Source of the DNA: Treponema sp. UBA1793
Lineage (GTDB): Bacteria; Spirochaetota; Spirochaetia; Treponematales; Treponemataceae
Assembly: GCA_002314445.1 (NCBI GenBank)
Contig: DCFX01000016.1
Span: forward strand, 1-28,625
DNA: 28,625 nt
Reading direction: 5' to 3'
Part shown: positions 10,814-17,743 of the stretch, piece after piece
How positions within the stretch are numbered: the first letter of the stretch is position 1
Layout of the letters: every line of letters starts with the position of its first letter
Program-made: the position numbers and the translations under genes
Notes under the pieces: generated by a model
Seen by the model: only the letters and a program-made list of their open reading frames with translations
The model's database searches: none
Told to the model about the DNA's origin: nothing

Positions 10814-10822
10814 ATCATAGCA
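10814..10822 (-). promoter_or_regulatory. Candidate extended -10 promoter for the beta-helix/RHS operon
   Basis: Read on the minus strand this is TGCTATGAT, a TGn extended -10 with TATGAT, lying about 50 bases upstream of the ATG at 10765. No good -35 is present; a T-run occupies that place. A second weaker -10 (TATAAT, 10850-10855) lies further upstream, also without a -35. The assignment comes from motif reading only. Confidence 0.35.
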
Positions 10823-10955
10823 AAACAGGATGAAAAAAAAAACGGATAAATTATACAATTTTGCCGTAGAAATCCGCTCATGAGTGATTTCGGACAGCTT
10901 TAACATTATTTTGCCGACTTCGATGGAATTATGTTGATTTTTGCAGGCACCGGAA

Positions 10956-10983
10956 TTGACTTTTCTTTTTTTTACATTAAAAT
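10956..10983 (+). promoter_or_regulatory. Strong sigma70-type promoter of gspDEF
   Basis: TTGACT (10956-10961), a 16-base spacer, then TAAAAT (10978-10983). Each hexamer matches five of six consensus positions. Transcription would begin near 10990, only three or four bases before the ATG at 10994. This would make the gspD message nearly leaderless and agrees with the absence of a Shine-Dalgarno sequence there. It also argues against the in-frame ATG at 10931, which lies upstream of the promoter. Confidence 0.6.
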
Positions 10984-10993
10984 ACTAGCATAC

Positions 10994-13168
10994 ATGAAAA
11001 AAAGACTTTTTTTTGTTTTTATTTTTTTTAATCTGGCTGCGCTGGCTCTCACTGCTCAGAAAATAAAGAGTATGGAATTTCATGACCAGCAGATAACAGA
11101 CATTCTGCTTGTTCTCGCACAGACGTCAGGCACCTCAATCATTCCGGACGAAACAGTGACAGGAACGGCCTCTTTCTATTTTTCCGATTCCGATCTTGAA
11201 GATGCGCTGTCTCTTTTTCTTTCTACATATAAAATGTATTACACAAAAGAAGGCTCCGTCATAAAAGTTTCGCGTATAAAATCTTCCTACGATGCAGCCG
11301 GCGGGCTTGTATCACTAACAGCAGACAGTGTCCCTGTTGAATCGCTGCTTCGTTCTCTGTCGCATGCGATTGGAAAGACGGTGTTATATGATACATTACC
11401 GGCTATTTCTATTTCCGTCGACATAAATGCCCTGCCTGTAAAAGATGTTCTTGGAATCTGTATAAAACGACTCCCCGACTACACGATAGAAACAGGTGAT
11501 TCATATTTCTACATAAAAAAGGAACAGAAAGAAACGGCAGCAGCGGCAAAAGAGAAAAAAGAAAACGGAATAAAACGGAACGGTGATATATATTCTTTGT
11601 CTCTTGACCGGGGAAGGTTTCTTGACACCCTCACCTCGCTGTTTTCCGCTGCAGGCAAAGAATACTCGCTTTTCGTACAGTCTGATATACAGCTTGAAAA
11701 TATGTACTTTGCAGGAAAAGATTTTGATACGATGCTCCGCCTTATTCTTGAACACGGCAATGCAGATTATATAGAACAGAACGGCATATATTACATAATT
11801 GACATGCAGAAAAAAGGGATCGGTTCTAAACTGAAATCGACGGATATCGTACAACTGTCGTGGATTCAGGCACAGGATATTCCGTCTCTTCTGCCTGCTG
11901 ATCTTACAGCCGGTTCGGTGCTCCGCATAGATAAAAACACTAACTCCGTACTGCTCACCGGTACGCCGGAAGAAATCCAGCCGATAGAAAAATTCATCCG
12001 CCAGGTGGATGTGCCTCTTAACGGACTGCAGTATAAACGCATTGATATAAAATATCTTGACGTAAAATCAGTTATACCACTTATACCTTCTAAAATGATT
12101 CAGACACAGCCTGTCCAGATTCCGGGTACAAACTCGCTTCTTGCATCAGGTACAAAAGAAACGCTGGATGGTCTTGCAACTTTTATAGCTGATATAGATA
12201 TAAAAAAAGCCGGTGTCCCCATCCATCTAAAATATATTCAGGCCGCTGACGTATTAAAAAATCTGCCTCCGTCTTTGACAAAAGACATGATTGTCGATTC
12301 CGGGTACCCGAATCTCCTTTTTTATACAGGAACAGATGAAAACTGTAAACTTTTTATGCACGAACTCAATCTGATTGACCGTCCAAAACCGCAAATACGG
12401 TATCAGCTGCTTGTAATACAATACACAAAAGGAAAATCGTCATCATTTAAACCCTCTGCCACCATAAAGCAGTCCTCGGAGAGTCCCAACTTTGTTTTTT
12501 CAGGCGATCTTTCAAACATAATGACTCTTACGTTCGATGTTATCGCAAAGTTCGGCTACGAATTTGCAGCAACGCTCAATGCGCAGATTTCGGATAACAC
12601 GGCAAACGTATTCACGGACACGACGCTCACAGGCCTTTCCGGGCAGGATATAAAATTCCAGAATACGGACACCTACAGGTACATTGAATACGAAGTTGAT
12701 GAATCGTCAAGCACCACTACAAGAACAGGGGTAACACAGCAGATTACGTCAGGTCTTATTGTCAGCTTAAACGGCTGGGTTTCGGGAGACGATATGATAA
12801 CGATGACGGTAAATGCTACCGTTTCAAAGCAGAACAGTGACACATCTTCGTCAAGCTCATCCACGTCTGTAACAACATTACCTTCAACATCAGAGAGGGT
12901 TGTCAACACGCAGGTCCGGACACCATCGGGGGAACCTGTTGTAATCAGCGGGCTTATAAAGGATGACACATCTGTTACCGTACAGAGACTTCCTGTTCTT
13001 GGATACATTCCTCTGCTGGGATATCTTTTCAGGCAGACTTCAAAATCAAAGGATAAAACGGAAATAGTCATCTATATTGTACCGCATCTCATTCAGGAAA
13101 CAAAAGAAAGCGGCAATGACGACCTTCGTCTTGAACGTTATTATAAATCTTTTGTTGCAGTAAAATAA
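10994..13168 (+). CDS. gspD: Secretin (type II secretion / type IV pilus outer-membrane channel, GspD/PilQ family)
   Basis: This encodes 724 residues from the ATG at 10994. That start places a clean signal peptide at the N-terminus (KKRLFFVFIFFNLAALALTA), whereas the upstream in-frame ATG at 10931 would bury it. The protein forms the multimeric outer-membrane gate. The N-terminal part has three successive STN-like units (about 22-95, 100-175, 203-275), the second and third separated by a lysine/glutamate-rich linker. N1/N2-type periplasmic ring domains follow (about 285-455). The C-terminal secretin domain is recognised by VVISGLIKDD, then LPVLGYIPLLGYLFRQ and a final beta-strand EIVIYIVPHLIQ. 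It is the first gene of a tight operon and its stop overlaps the start of gspE by one base (TAATG). It could equally be named pilQ-like; no pilotin or lipoprotein partner is adjacent. Confidence 0.93.
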   Translation: MKKRLFFVFIFFNLAALALTAQKIKSMEFHDQQITDILLVLAQTSGTSIIPDETVTGTASFYFSDSDLEDALSLFLSTYKMYYTKEGSVIKVSRIKSSYDAAGGLVSLTADSVPVESLLRSLSHAIGKTVLYDTLPAISISVDINALPVKDVLGICIKRLPDYTIETGDSYFYIKKEQKETAAAAKEKKENGIKRNGDIYSLSLDRGRFLDTLTSLFSAAGKEYSLFVQSDIQLENMYFAGKDFDTMLRLILEHGNADYIEQNGIYYIIDMQKKGIGSKLKSTDIVQLSWIQAQDIPSLLPADLTAGSVLRIDKNTNSVLLTGTPEEIQPIEKFIRQVDVPLNGLQYKRIDIKYLDVKSVIPLIPSKMIQTQPVQIPGTNSLLASGTKETLDGLATFIADIDIKKAGVPIHLKYIQAADVLKNLPPSLTKDMIVDSGYPNLLFYTGTDENCKLFMHELNLIDRPKPQIRYQLLVIQYTKGKSSSFKPSATIKQSSESPNFVFSGDLSNIMTLTFDVIAKFGYEFAATLNAQISDNTANVFTDTTLTGLSGQDIKFQNTDTYRYIEYEVDESSSTTTRTGVTQQITSGLIVSLNGWVSGDDMITMTVNATVSKQNSDTSSSSSSTSVTTLPSTSERVVNTQVRTPSGEPVVISGLIKDDTSVTVQRLPVLGYIPLLGYLFRQTSKSKDKTEIVIYIVPHLIQETKESGNDDLRLERYYKSFVAVK

Positions 13169-14565
13169 TGGCTGAAGAATCTGTTTTATCATTGGAAACA
13201 TTCTCACATATACCGGAAGATTCTCAGCAGTATCCGGCCGAATTCATCGAGGCAACAGGAGCCATAATCCTTGCAGTTTCAGAAACGGATGTTACTGTCG
13301 GCATAACGGAAAAGACATCGCCTGATGTCATTGCAACAATCCGCACTTTTCATTCAGTACCGGTTACATTCGTCACTATACAGCAGATGGAATTATCCTC
13401 ATGGCTCGGCAGAAAGTTCGGGGAAGGTTCAAAAGAAAAAATAACATCGGATACAAAAAAGACGAAGAGCAATGAAGATACCATGCTGCTGGATAAGCTT
13501 GCAAATGACGCTCCAACCGTAAACATGGTAAATTCAATCTGTATCGACGCAATACGAAGCGGTGCATCCGACATACATATCGAAGCAGGCAGCACTCATG
13601 CCCGTGTCCGTTACAGGATTGACGGCATTCTCCAGACGGTCCGCACCATTGAATCGGAACGATTTGCGGCAGTTTCATCCCGTATCAAGATAATGGCGAA
13701 CCTTAATATTCTGGAAAAGAGGCTTCCACAGGATGGGCGCATAACTGTCACGGTCGGAAAAGAGACAGTAGATCTCCGTGTTTCAATAATTCCGATAGCA
13801 TACGGAGAATCTATTGTCATGCGTATTCTGGGAAAATCGTCCGCTCCGCAGAATCTGGGCAGCCTCGGTTTTTCAGAAGATCAGCTGGTAAAAATCCGTT
13901 CCATGCTGGCGATTCCCCACGGACTCATACTTGTCACAGGCCCTACCGGAAGCGGAAAAACGACAACTCTTAACGCAATGCTCAGGGAACTTGTATCCGA
14001 CGAAATAAAAATCATATCAATAGAAGATCCTGTAGAATTTCTTGTCGACGGTGTCGACCAGATACAAATAAACGACCAGATCAATCTCGGTTTTGATACA
14101 ATACTCAGGCGAGTGCTGAGACAGGATCCTAACGTGATTATGGTAGGCGAAATACGCGATAAATCAACAGCAGAGCTTTCGATTCGCGCGGCGCTCACCG
14201 GACATCTTGTTCTGTCCACGCTGCATACGAACGATGCAGTTTCCGTAATTCCGCGTCTTATCAACATGGGAATTGAACCGTATCTTATTGCTTCCGTGCT
14301 GAAGGGGGCTATAGCCCAGCGGCTTGTGAGAAAATGCGCGGAAGATAAAAAGAGTTTTAAAGGCCGCATAGTCATTTCCGAAACATTTCTCATGGATTCA
14401 AATATGGAAAATATAATCCTGAATGGTGCATCGGAAGAGGAACTTTCCGGTTATCTGGCAAAACAGGGAATGGTGTTCCTTGAAGACGATGCAAAAAATA
14501 AAATAAATGCAGGACTTACAACAAAAGAAGAAGCTGAAAGGGAAATACAGATTGCGGAGGAATAA
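13168..14565 (+). CDS. gspE: Type II secretion / type IV pilus assembly ATPase (GspE/PilB family)
   Basis: This encodes 465 residues. The ATG shares its A with the last base of the gspD stop codon and has no convincing Shine-Dalgarno sequence, so translation is probably coupled to gspD. The protein is the cytoplasmic hexameric motor that powers pseudopilus or pilus assembly. Visible motifs are NDAPTVNMVNSI and ASDIHIE (N2E domain), RLPQDGRI, the Walker A box GPTGSGKTT, the Asp box IISIEDPVE, the Walker B region VIMVGEIRD, and the His box GHLVLSTLHTNDA. The protein is short for the family: the tetracysteine zinc-binding insert that usually follows QRLVRK is absent. Only one Cys remains, in RKCAEDKKSFKGR, where a CPxC...CxxC module would be expected. 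Confidence 0.94.
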   Translation: MAEESVLSLETFSHIPEDSQQYPAEFIEATGAIILAVSETDVTVGITEKTSPDVIATIRTFHSVPVTFVTIQQMELSSWLGRKFGEGSKEKITSDTKKTKSNEDTMLLDKLANDAPTVNMVNSICIDAIRSGASDIHIEAGSTHARVRYRIDGILQTVRTIESERFAAVSSRIKIMANLNILEKRLPQDGRITVTVGKETVDLRVSIIPIAYGESIVMRILGKSSAPQNLGSLGFSEDQLVKIRSMLAIPHGLILVTGPTGSGKTTTLNAMLRELVSDEIKIISIEDPVEFLVDGVDQIQINDQINLGFDTILRRVLRQDPNVIMVGEIRDKSTAELSIRAALTGHLVLSTLHTNDAVSVIPRLINMGIEPYLIASVLKGAIAQRLVRKCAEDKKSFKGRIVISETFLMDSNMENIILNGASEEELSGYLAKQGMVFLEDDAKNKINAGLTTKEEAEREIQIAEE

Positions 14566-14567
14566 GT

Positions 14568-15773
14568 ACGGTTTATACATATAAATGCACGGTTGCCGAT
14601 AAAAGCGGAAAAATAAAAACGCTGTACCGTTCCGGCACAAATAAAAACGAGATCATAAATTCCTTCTCCGGCAGCAGTTACATACCGGTAAAAATCGAGC
14701 CTGTTACATCGAAAGCTTCAAATCAGTCATCAAAAAAAACTGCTAAAACGGTTCTCGAATTTACCCAGATGATGGAGACGCTTCTTGCTTCAGGACTTTC
14801 CATAAAGGACGCTCTTGAAATAACTTCTCTCATCGGAGTAAAAAAAGGCGACTGCGGAGAACTGGCGGGAGAACTGCTTTCGGAAATCCGCAAAGGAGTT
14901 ACATTCGCAAAAGCTGTCGGCGGTATGAGCGCAACGTTTCCTTCAGTATACCGTGGTATTATAGGCGTCGGTGACCTTGTCGGTTCTGTGGAAAAGATAT
15001 TTCCCCGCCTGCGCCTGTACCTTGAAACAAATAAAAAACTTCATGACAAATTAGTCAGCGCACTTATTTATCCCTGCATGGTATTTTTTATTGCAGTCGC
15101 AGGCTCAATAGGTCTTGCTGTTTTCGTTTTTCCGAAACTGGAAACAATGTTTTCTGAATTCGGAGGCGAAGCGGCGACACTTCTTCAGAACAATATACAT
15201 AACCTGCAGAAAGGAATCAGTATCGTTATCATTTGTCTGTCGCTTATACTATTCGCCTTATTAAGCATAAGAAAACTAGCAAAGAAAAACAACAGCGTAA
15301 AAACCAGCATAGATGCGTTGAGCCTGAAAATTCCGCTGCTCGGCAAGTTTAATGCAGAATGGCAGACGCTTAATTTTTCATTCGCAATGGAAACACTCAC
15401 TGCCGGCGGCGTTACGATAGAGACTGCAATCTCCGAAGCAAAAGCCGTTGTCACGAATGAAGCATACAGAAACGCGCTCACCGCAGTAACGTCCGATATC
15501 GTAAAAGGTATTTCAATTTCGGAAGCTTTCTCCCAGCATAAGGAATTTCCGTCTTATATGAGCAGATGGCTTATGGTAGGCGAACGCTCAGGAAAAACGG
15601 AACAGGTCTTTGAACAGATTCGTACTTTTTTTCAGAACGACATCGAAAAATACACTTCGTGGTTTATGTCTCTCATAGAACCATTTCTCATCGTCATGGT
15701 TGGCGTACTGCTGCTTGTTCTTGTTATTACAATTATTGTTCCGATATTTTCTTTATACGGAAGTATATTATAA
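14568..15773 (+). CDS. gspF: Inner-membrane platform protein GspF/PilC, apparent ACG start
   Basis: This encodes 401 residues if it begins at the ACG at 14568. The first in-frame ATG (14769) would remove the first 67 residues, which are clearly GspF-like. The frame from ACG reads (M)VYTYKC...DKSGK, matching the usual GspF opening 'M-x-Y-x-Y-K...D..G'. GGAGG (14556-14560) lies seven bases upstream of the ACG, which is ideal spacing. No ATG, GTG or TTG exists in frame between the gspE stop and 14769. The family's two GspF domains are visible, with membrane segments near 15060-15150, 15215-15270 and 15665-15765 and the motif VGERSGKTEQVFE. The protein anchors the ATPase to the inner membrane and helps insert pseudopilins. 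The gap to gspE is two bases. No pseudopilin gene follows. Confidence 0.9.
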   Translation, partial: TVYTYKCTVADKSGKIKTLYRSGTNKNEIINSFSGSSYIPVKIEPVTSKASNQSSKKTAKTVLEFTQMMETLLASGLSIKDALEITSLIGVKKGDCGELAGELLSEIRKGVTFAKAVGGMSATFPSVYRGIIGVGDLVGSVEKIFPRLRLYLETNKKLHDKLVSALIYPCMVFFIAVAGSIGLAVFVFPKLETMFSEFGGEAATLLQNNIHNLQKGISIVIICLSLILFALLSIRKLAKKNNSVKTSIDALSLKIPLLGKFNAEWQTLNFSFAMETLTAGGVTIETAISEAKAVVTNEAYRNALTAVTSDIVKGISISEAFSQHKEFPSYMSRWLMVGERSGKTEQVFEQIRTFFQNDIEKYTSWFMSLIEPFLIVMVGVLLLVLVITIIVPIFSLYGSIL

Positions 15774-15850
15774 ACTGCAGAACAAATAATCAGCCTCATC
15801 ATCCCGTATTTCTTTCATCTGGCCCATTTCGTCGTACACAGTGGTAGGGA
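15769..15850 (-). pseudogene. Vestigial RHS/YD-repeat scrap abutting gspF
   Basis: On the minus strand this reads TVYDEMGQMKEIRDDEADY and then stops inside the last codons of gspF. About 25 bases (15806-15830) nearly match the intact RHS gene near 22370-22395, which encodes VYDEMGQM. It has no start, is in the same orientation as the intact RHS gene, and is best read as a leftover after deletion or recombination. A plus-strand stretch to its right, ending at 15953 (MACSIETFYKTKIKSEIEKKGREY), has no ribosome site and is probably also a remnant. Confidence 0.6.
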
Positions 15851-15953
15851 TGGATTTGATGAGGACAAGAATGCCAGGATGGCATGTTCCATAGAAACAT
15901 TTTATAAAACTAAGATAAAAAGCGAAATAGAAAAAAAAGGCAGAGAGTATTAA

Positions 15954-16898
15954 CTATGCAGTATAATGTTTTTTTGCTCCTACCGTGAAAAAAGAGGTTC
16001 GCTTTGCCAACCGGCAGGGAATCCCATTCCGCATTGATGGAAGCTGCCCGGGACGGATCAGCTTCATCAGTTGATTTAGTTTTTGTCTGGAATCATAACC
16101 AGGGGCGCTGATATCGAGCAAATTGGTAATTATACAAATGGAAGCATATAACCGGTCCTGTGCGGGCCATGAAGATACCCATTTGGCTGGTTTTGTAGTA
16201 GGGATCAATGGTCTGATAATCACCAACCCCGACGCAAGCATCGGAGTATGGAGTTCTCTAAAGGTATTGCAGTCGGGATTTAATACCCTTCATACGCCCC
16301 AAGGGGCGGGGTATTAAACCCTCCGCACGAATAAAACTTCGTGAAAACAGACGGCTATGATGTGCACAGATATTCCGTACCAGATTTATATGCTGCATCC
16401 AGCTGATAAAAACTTTTGCAGATGATTTAGTAAAACCGAAAAACGCAGAAACCCGACTTCTCGCAGGGAGACTACGTTGTAGGTTCGAAAAAAATTTTGA
16501 AACGGTACTGAATGTAGTAGTTTCAAAAATCATCCATGACGGCGGAGAAACAGATGTATCATATTCACTCTCATAATGTTCCTTAAATATTTCTCACGAC
16601 CGATCCCAATGTCCCTGTAATTCTTTCAAGTCCTGAGTAAGACGTCCTTCCATTATGGAAAAGACTCCTGTTTTCATACCAATGGGAATCATATGCAAGC
16701 GATAGGCACAATTCCAGTTGTGTACGGAATGCTATCTCAATCTGTCCGATAGCTTCAAAAAGAAGGGTTCTCAGCTGTAGGTCGAACATATAATCGTTCC
16801 AGATATAACTCCAGCAGGAACCGGAAAGAAAAGGTGAATCTGAACAGTCATTACTGTTTGTCGAGCGGTAAGGCCGGCTTCGTGTATTTTTTACTCAT
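15954..16898 (-). pseudogene. Broken Abi_2 family (AbiD/AbiF-like) abortive-infection gene
   Basis: The start at 16898 is clear: GGAAGGA lies four bases upstream and the protein opens MSKKYTKPALPLDKQ, as Abi_2 proteins do. It then hits a stop at 16851, and about 40 family residues are missing. The rest survives in several frames. The first is MFDLQLRTLLFEAIGQIEIAFRT with HWYENRSLF (16789 on). After a frameshift near 16655 and an internal TGA come EHYESEYD and PPSWMIFETTTFSTVSK. The HEPN-type motif RNICAHHSRL lies near 16360-16390. Another break follows at the palindrome 16279-16318, then DRLYASICIITNLLDI to the TAG at 15954. Intact members are about 300 residues long and act as HEPN RNase-like toxins in phage defence. 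The RNxxxxH catalytic motif is preserved although the gene is dead. Confidence 0.82.
16279..16318. repeat. REP/MITE-like palindrome inside the Abi_2 pseudogene
   Basis: TTTAATACCC (16279-16288) and GGGTATTAAA (16309-16318) are a perfect 10-base inverted repeat. Between them CGCCCC-AA-GGGGCG forms a second stem, leaving a six-base bulge on one side only. The reading frame of the Abi_2 relic is lost exactly here, which fits an inserted extragenic palindrome. There is no U-tract, so it is not a normal terminator. Confidence 0.6.
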
Positions 16899-16924
16899 TA
16901 TGTCCTTCCGAAATCCATTCAGAC

Positions 16925-16985
16925 AAAAAAAAGAACCTCGCTGGGTGCGCATATACCGGAGTATAGAGGCGTGCAAAGTCTTCTT
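16925..16985 (-). ncRNA. Candidate structured leader RNA upstream of the Abi_2 gene
   Basis: This runs from the predicted start point (about 16985) to a run of eight T. On the minus strand it holds TATAC-TCCG-GTATA, a 5-bp stem closed by a UNCG-type tetraloop. An outer GCCTC/GAGGT stem encloses it, and TTCTTTTTTTT follows directly, which looks like an intrinsic terminator. It sits between the promoter and the ATG at 16898. Some Abi_2/AbiF proteins are known to be encoded with a small RNA antitoxin; this could be such an RNA or only an attenuator. Confidence 0.35.
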
Positions 16986-16991
16986 AACTTT

Positions 16992-17020
16992 AATATAGCG
17001 TGTCCGGACAAAATTAGCAA
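16992..17020 (-). promoter_or_regulatory. Promoter upstream of the Abi_2 relic
   Basis: On the minus strand this reads TTGCTA (17020-17015), a 17-base spacer, then TATATT (16997-16992). It points toward the leader RNA and the ATG at 16898. The hexamers and spacing are good for sigma70-type recognition. Confidence 0.5.
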
Positions 17021-17044
17021 GTAATTTATTTTGCCAGGCAGTTT

Positions 17045-17428
17045 TCATTTTCCTTTACTGCAAGATTTCGTATTGAGACTACTTCCGCATGTCGTCATAT
17101 ACATTTGGCGTAGTATCGTGCGTGCTTCGTCCTTCTCCTTCGCAGAGAAACGGTACGGCGTGTCAAAGTACGTGTCCCCGCTCGTCTCGTCAAGCCATGT
17201 TTCGCCGTACGGCGTGTACTCCAGTCTCTCATACACTTCGCCGTTATGGTCAGTTACTACAGACGTGCTTCCGAGATGGTCTGCATGGTAGTAATACGTG
17301 TACAGTTTCTCTACAGCCGTATCTGCGTTGTCGTAGTTTTCTCCTGTTCCTAACGCTATCTGTTTCGTCACTATCCTGTCGTTGCCTAAGAATATATGCT
17401 TGCTCATCCTTCCGCCCGCACCCTGGTA
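17045..17428 (-). pseudogene. Orphan RHS core fragment
   Basis: From 17428 to 17126, 101 codons encode the RHS-associated core start: YQGAGGRMSKHIFLGNDR, then HADHLGSTSVVTD, EYTPYGETWLDE and YRFSAKEKDE. The intact RHS gene at about 20690-20992 differs at only five of these 101 residues, yet many third-codon positions differ. After KEKDE the frame is broken. About eight core residues (ETGLYYYG) are missing, a shifted ARYY can be recognised, and the frame then ends at 17045 without a toxin tip. There is no start of its own. Orphan cores of this kind are usual near RHS and CDI loci, where they serve as spare recombination modules. Confidence 0.85.
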
Positions 17429-17433
17429 AGGCC

Positions 17434-17456
17434 GCAGGATTGTTTCACAATCCTGC
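17434..17456. repeat. Perfect 10-bp hairpin beside the orphan RHS core
   Basis: GCAGGATTGT, a TTC loop, then ACAATCCTGC. It lies six bases from the point where RHS homology begins (17428), so it marks the edge of the inserted non-RHS DNA. It resembles the subterminal hairpin of an IS200/IS605-type end, but no terminal cleavage site is proven. Confidence 0.6.
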
Positions 17457-17460
17457 TTCA

Positions 17461-17497
17461 TGTGAATTACAGCCGTCTTCGCCGTCTGTAATTCACA
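17461..17497. repeat. Perfect 12-bp inverted repeat
   Basis: TGTGAATTACAG (17461-17472) and CTGTAATTCACA (17486-17497) flank a 13-base loop. It is the second of a series of hairpins in the insert between the orphan RHS core and the lipoprotein genes. Confidence 0.6.
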
Positions 17498-17701
17498 CCG
17501 TGCTGGTTTCCATCTTCTTCTTGATGGAACAGTATTTACTGTCCGGCTTCCCACAGTTCATCGGTGAAAGCACCTCACATCCATTGCTCCGCAACAGGCT
17601 CCGCCCGCTGTTACAATCCGGCGTAGGCGGGTAGTGCCTTAGCTGCTGCATCCGGTGCAGGTTGACATGTTCTACACGTACCACTGATCACGCGGAAATT
17701 T

Positions 17702-17743
17702 ATCCGGGTGCTGCGCCGCCGAAACTTGCTGCAGCACCCGGAT
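17702..17743. repeat. Perfect 13-bp inverted repeat downstream of the lipoprotein gene
   Basis: ATCCGGGTGCTGC (17702-17714) and GCAGCACCCGGAT (17731-17743) flank a 16-base loop. It is 33 bases past the stop of the lipoprotein gene ending at 17776 and might stop its transcript, but neither side has a T-tract. It could equally be the other end of the putative mobile remnant at 17429-17701. Confidence 0.55.

Larger units (their letters stand above)
17429..17701 (-). mobile_element. Possible decayed IS200/IS605-type (tnpB 3' end) remnant
   Basis: This stretch has no intact gene. On the minus strand one frame reads RIVTAGGACCGAMD, a stop, then TVGSRTVNTVPSRRR and TAKTAVIHMKQD. This loosely recalls the poorly conserved C-termini of TnpB proteins, which often end in '...MKQE' just before the element's right-end hairpin. 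The segment is unusually rich in perfect inverted repeats (17434-17456, 17461-17497, 17529-17542). No RuvC or zinc-finger motif of TnpB remains, so the call rests on context and weak similarity. Confidence 0.25.

Noticed and set aside
10931..10993. Upstream ATG start for gspD
   Set aside because: It lies before the predicted promoter and would place 21 residues ahead of a perfect signal peptide.
13881..14393. 170-codon minus-strand frame across gspE
   Set aside because: It lies wholly within the conserved ATPase core on the opposite strand and has no family features.
17702..17743. Classical intrinsic terminator
   Set aside because: The stem is excellent but no T-tract follows on either strand, so it is listed only as an inverted repeat.
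17434..17743. Integron attC sites
   Set aside because: Treponemes can carry integrons, but I find no GTTRRRY/RYYYAAC core sites around these hairpins.
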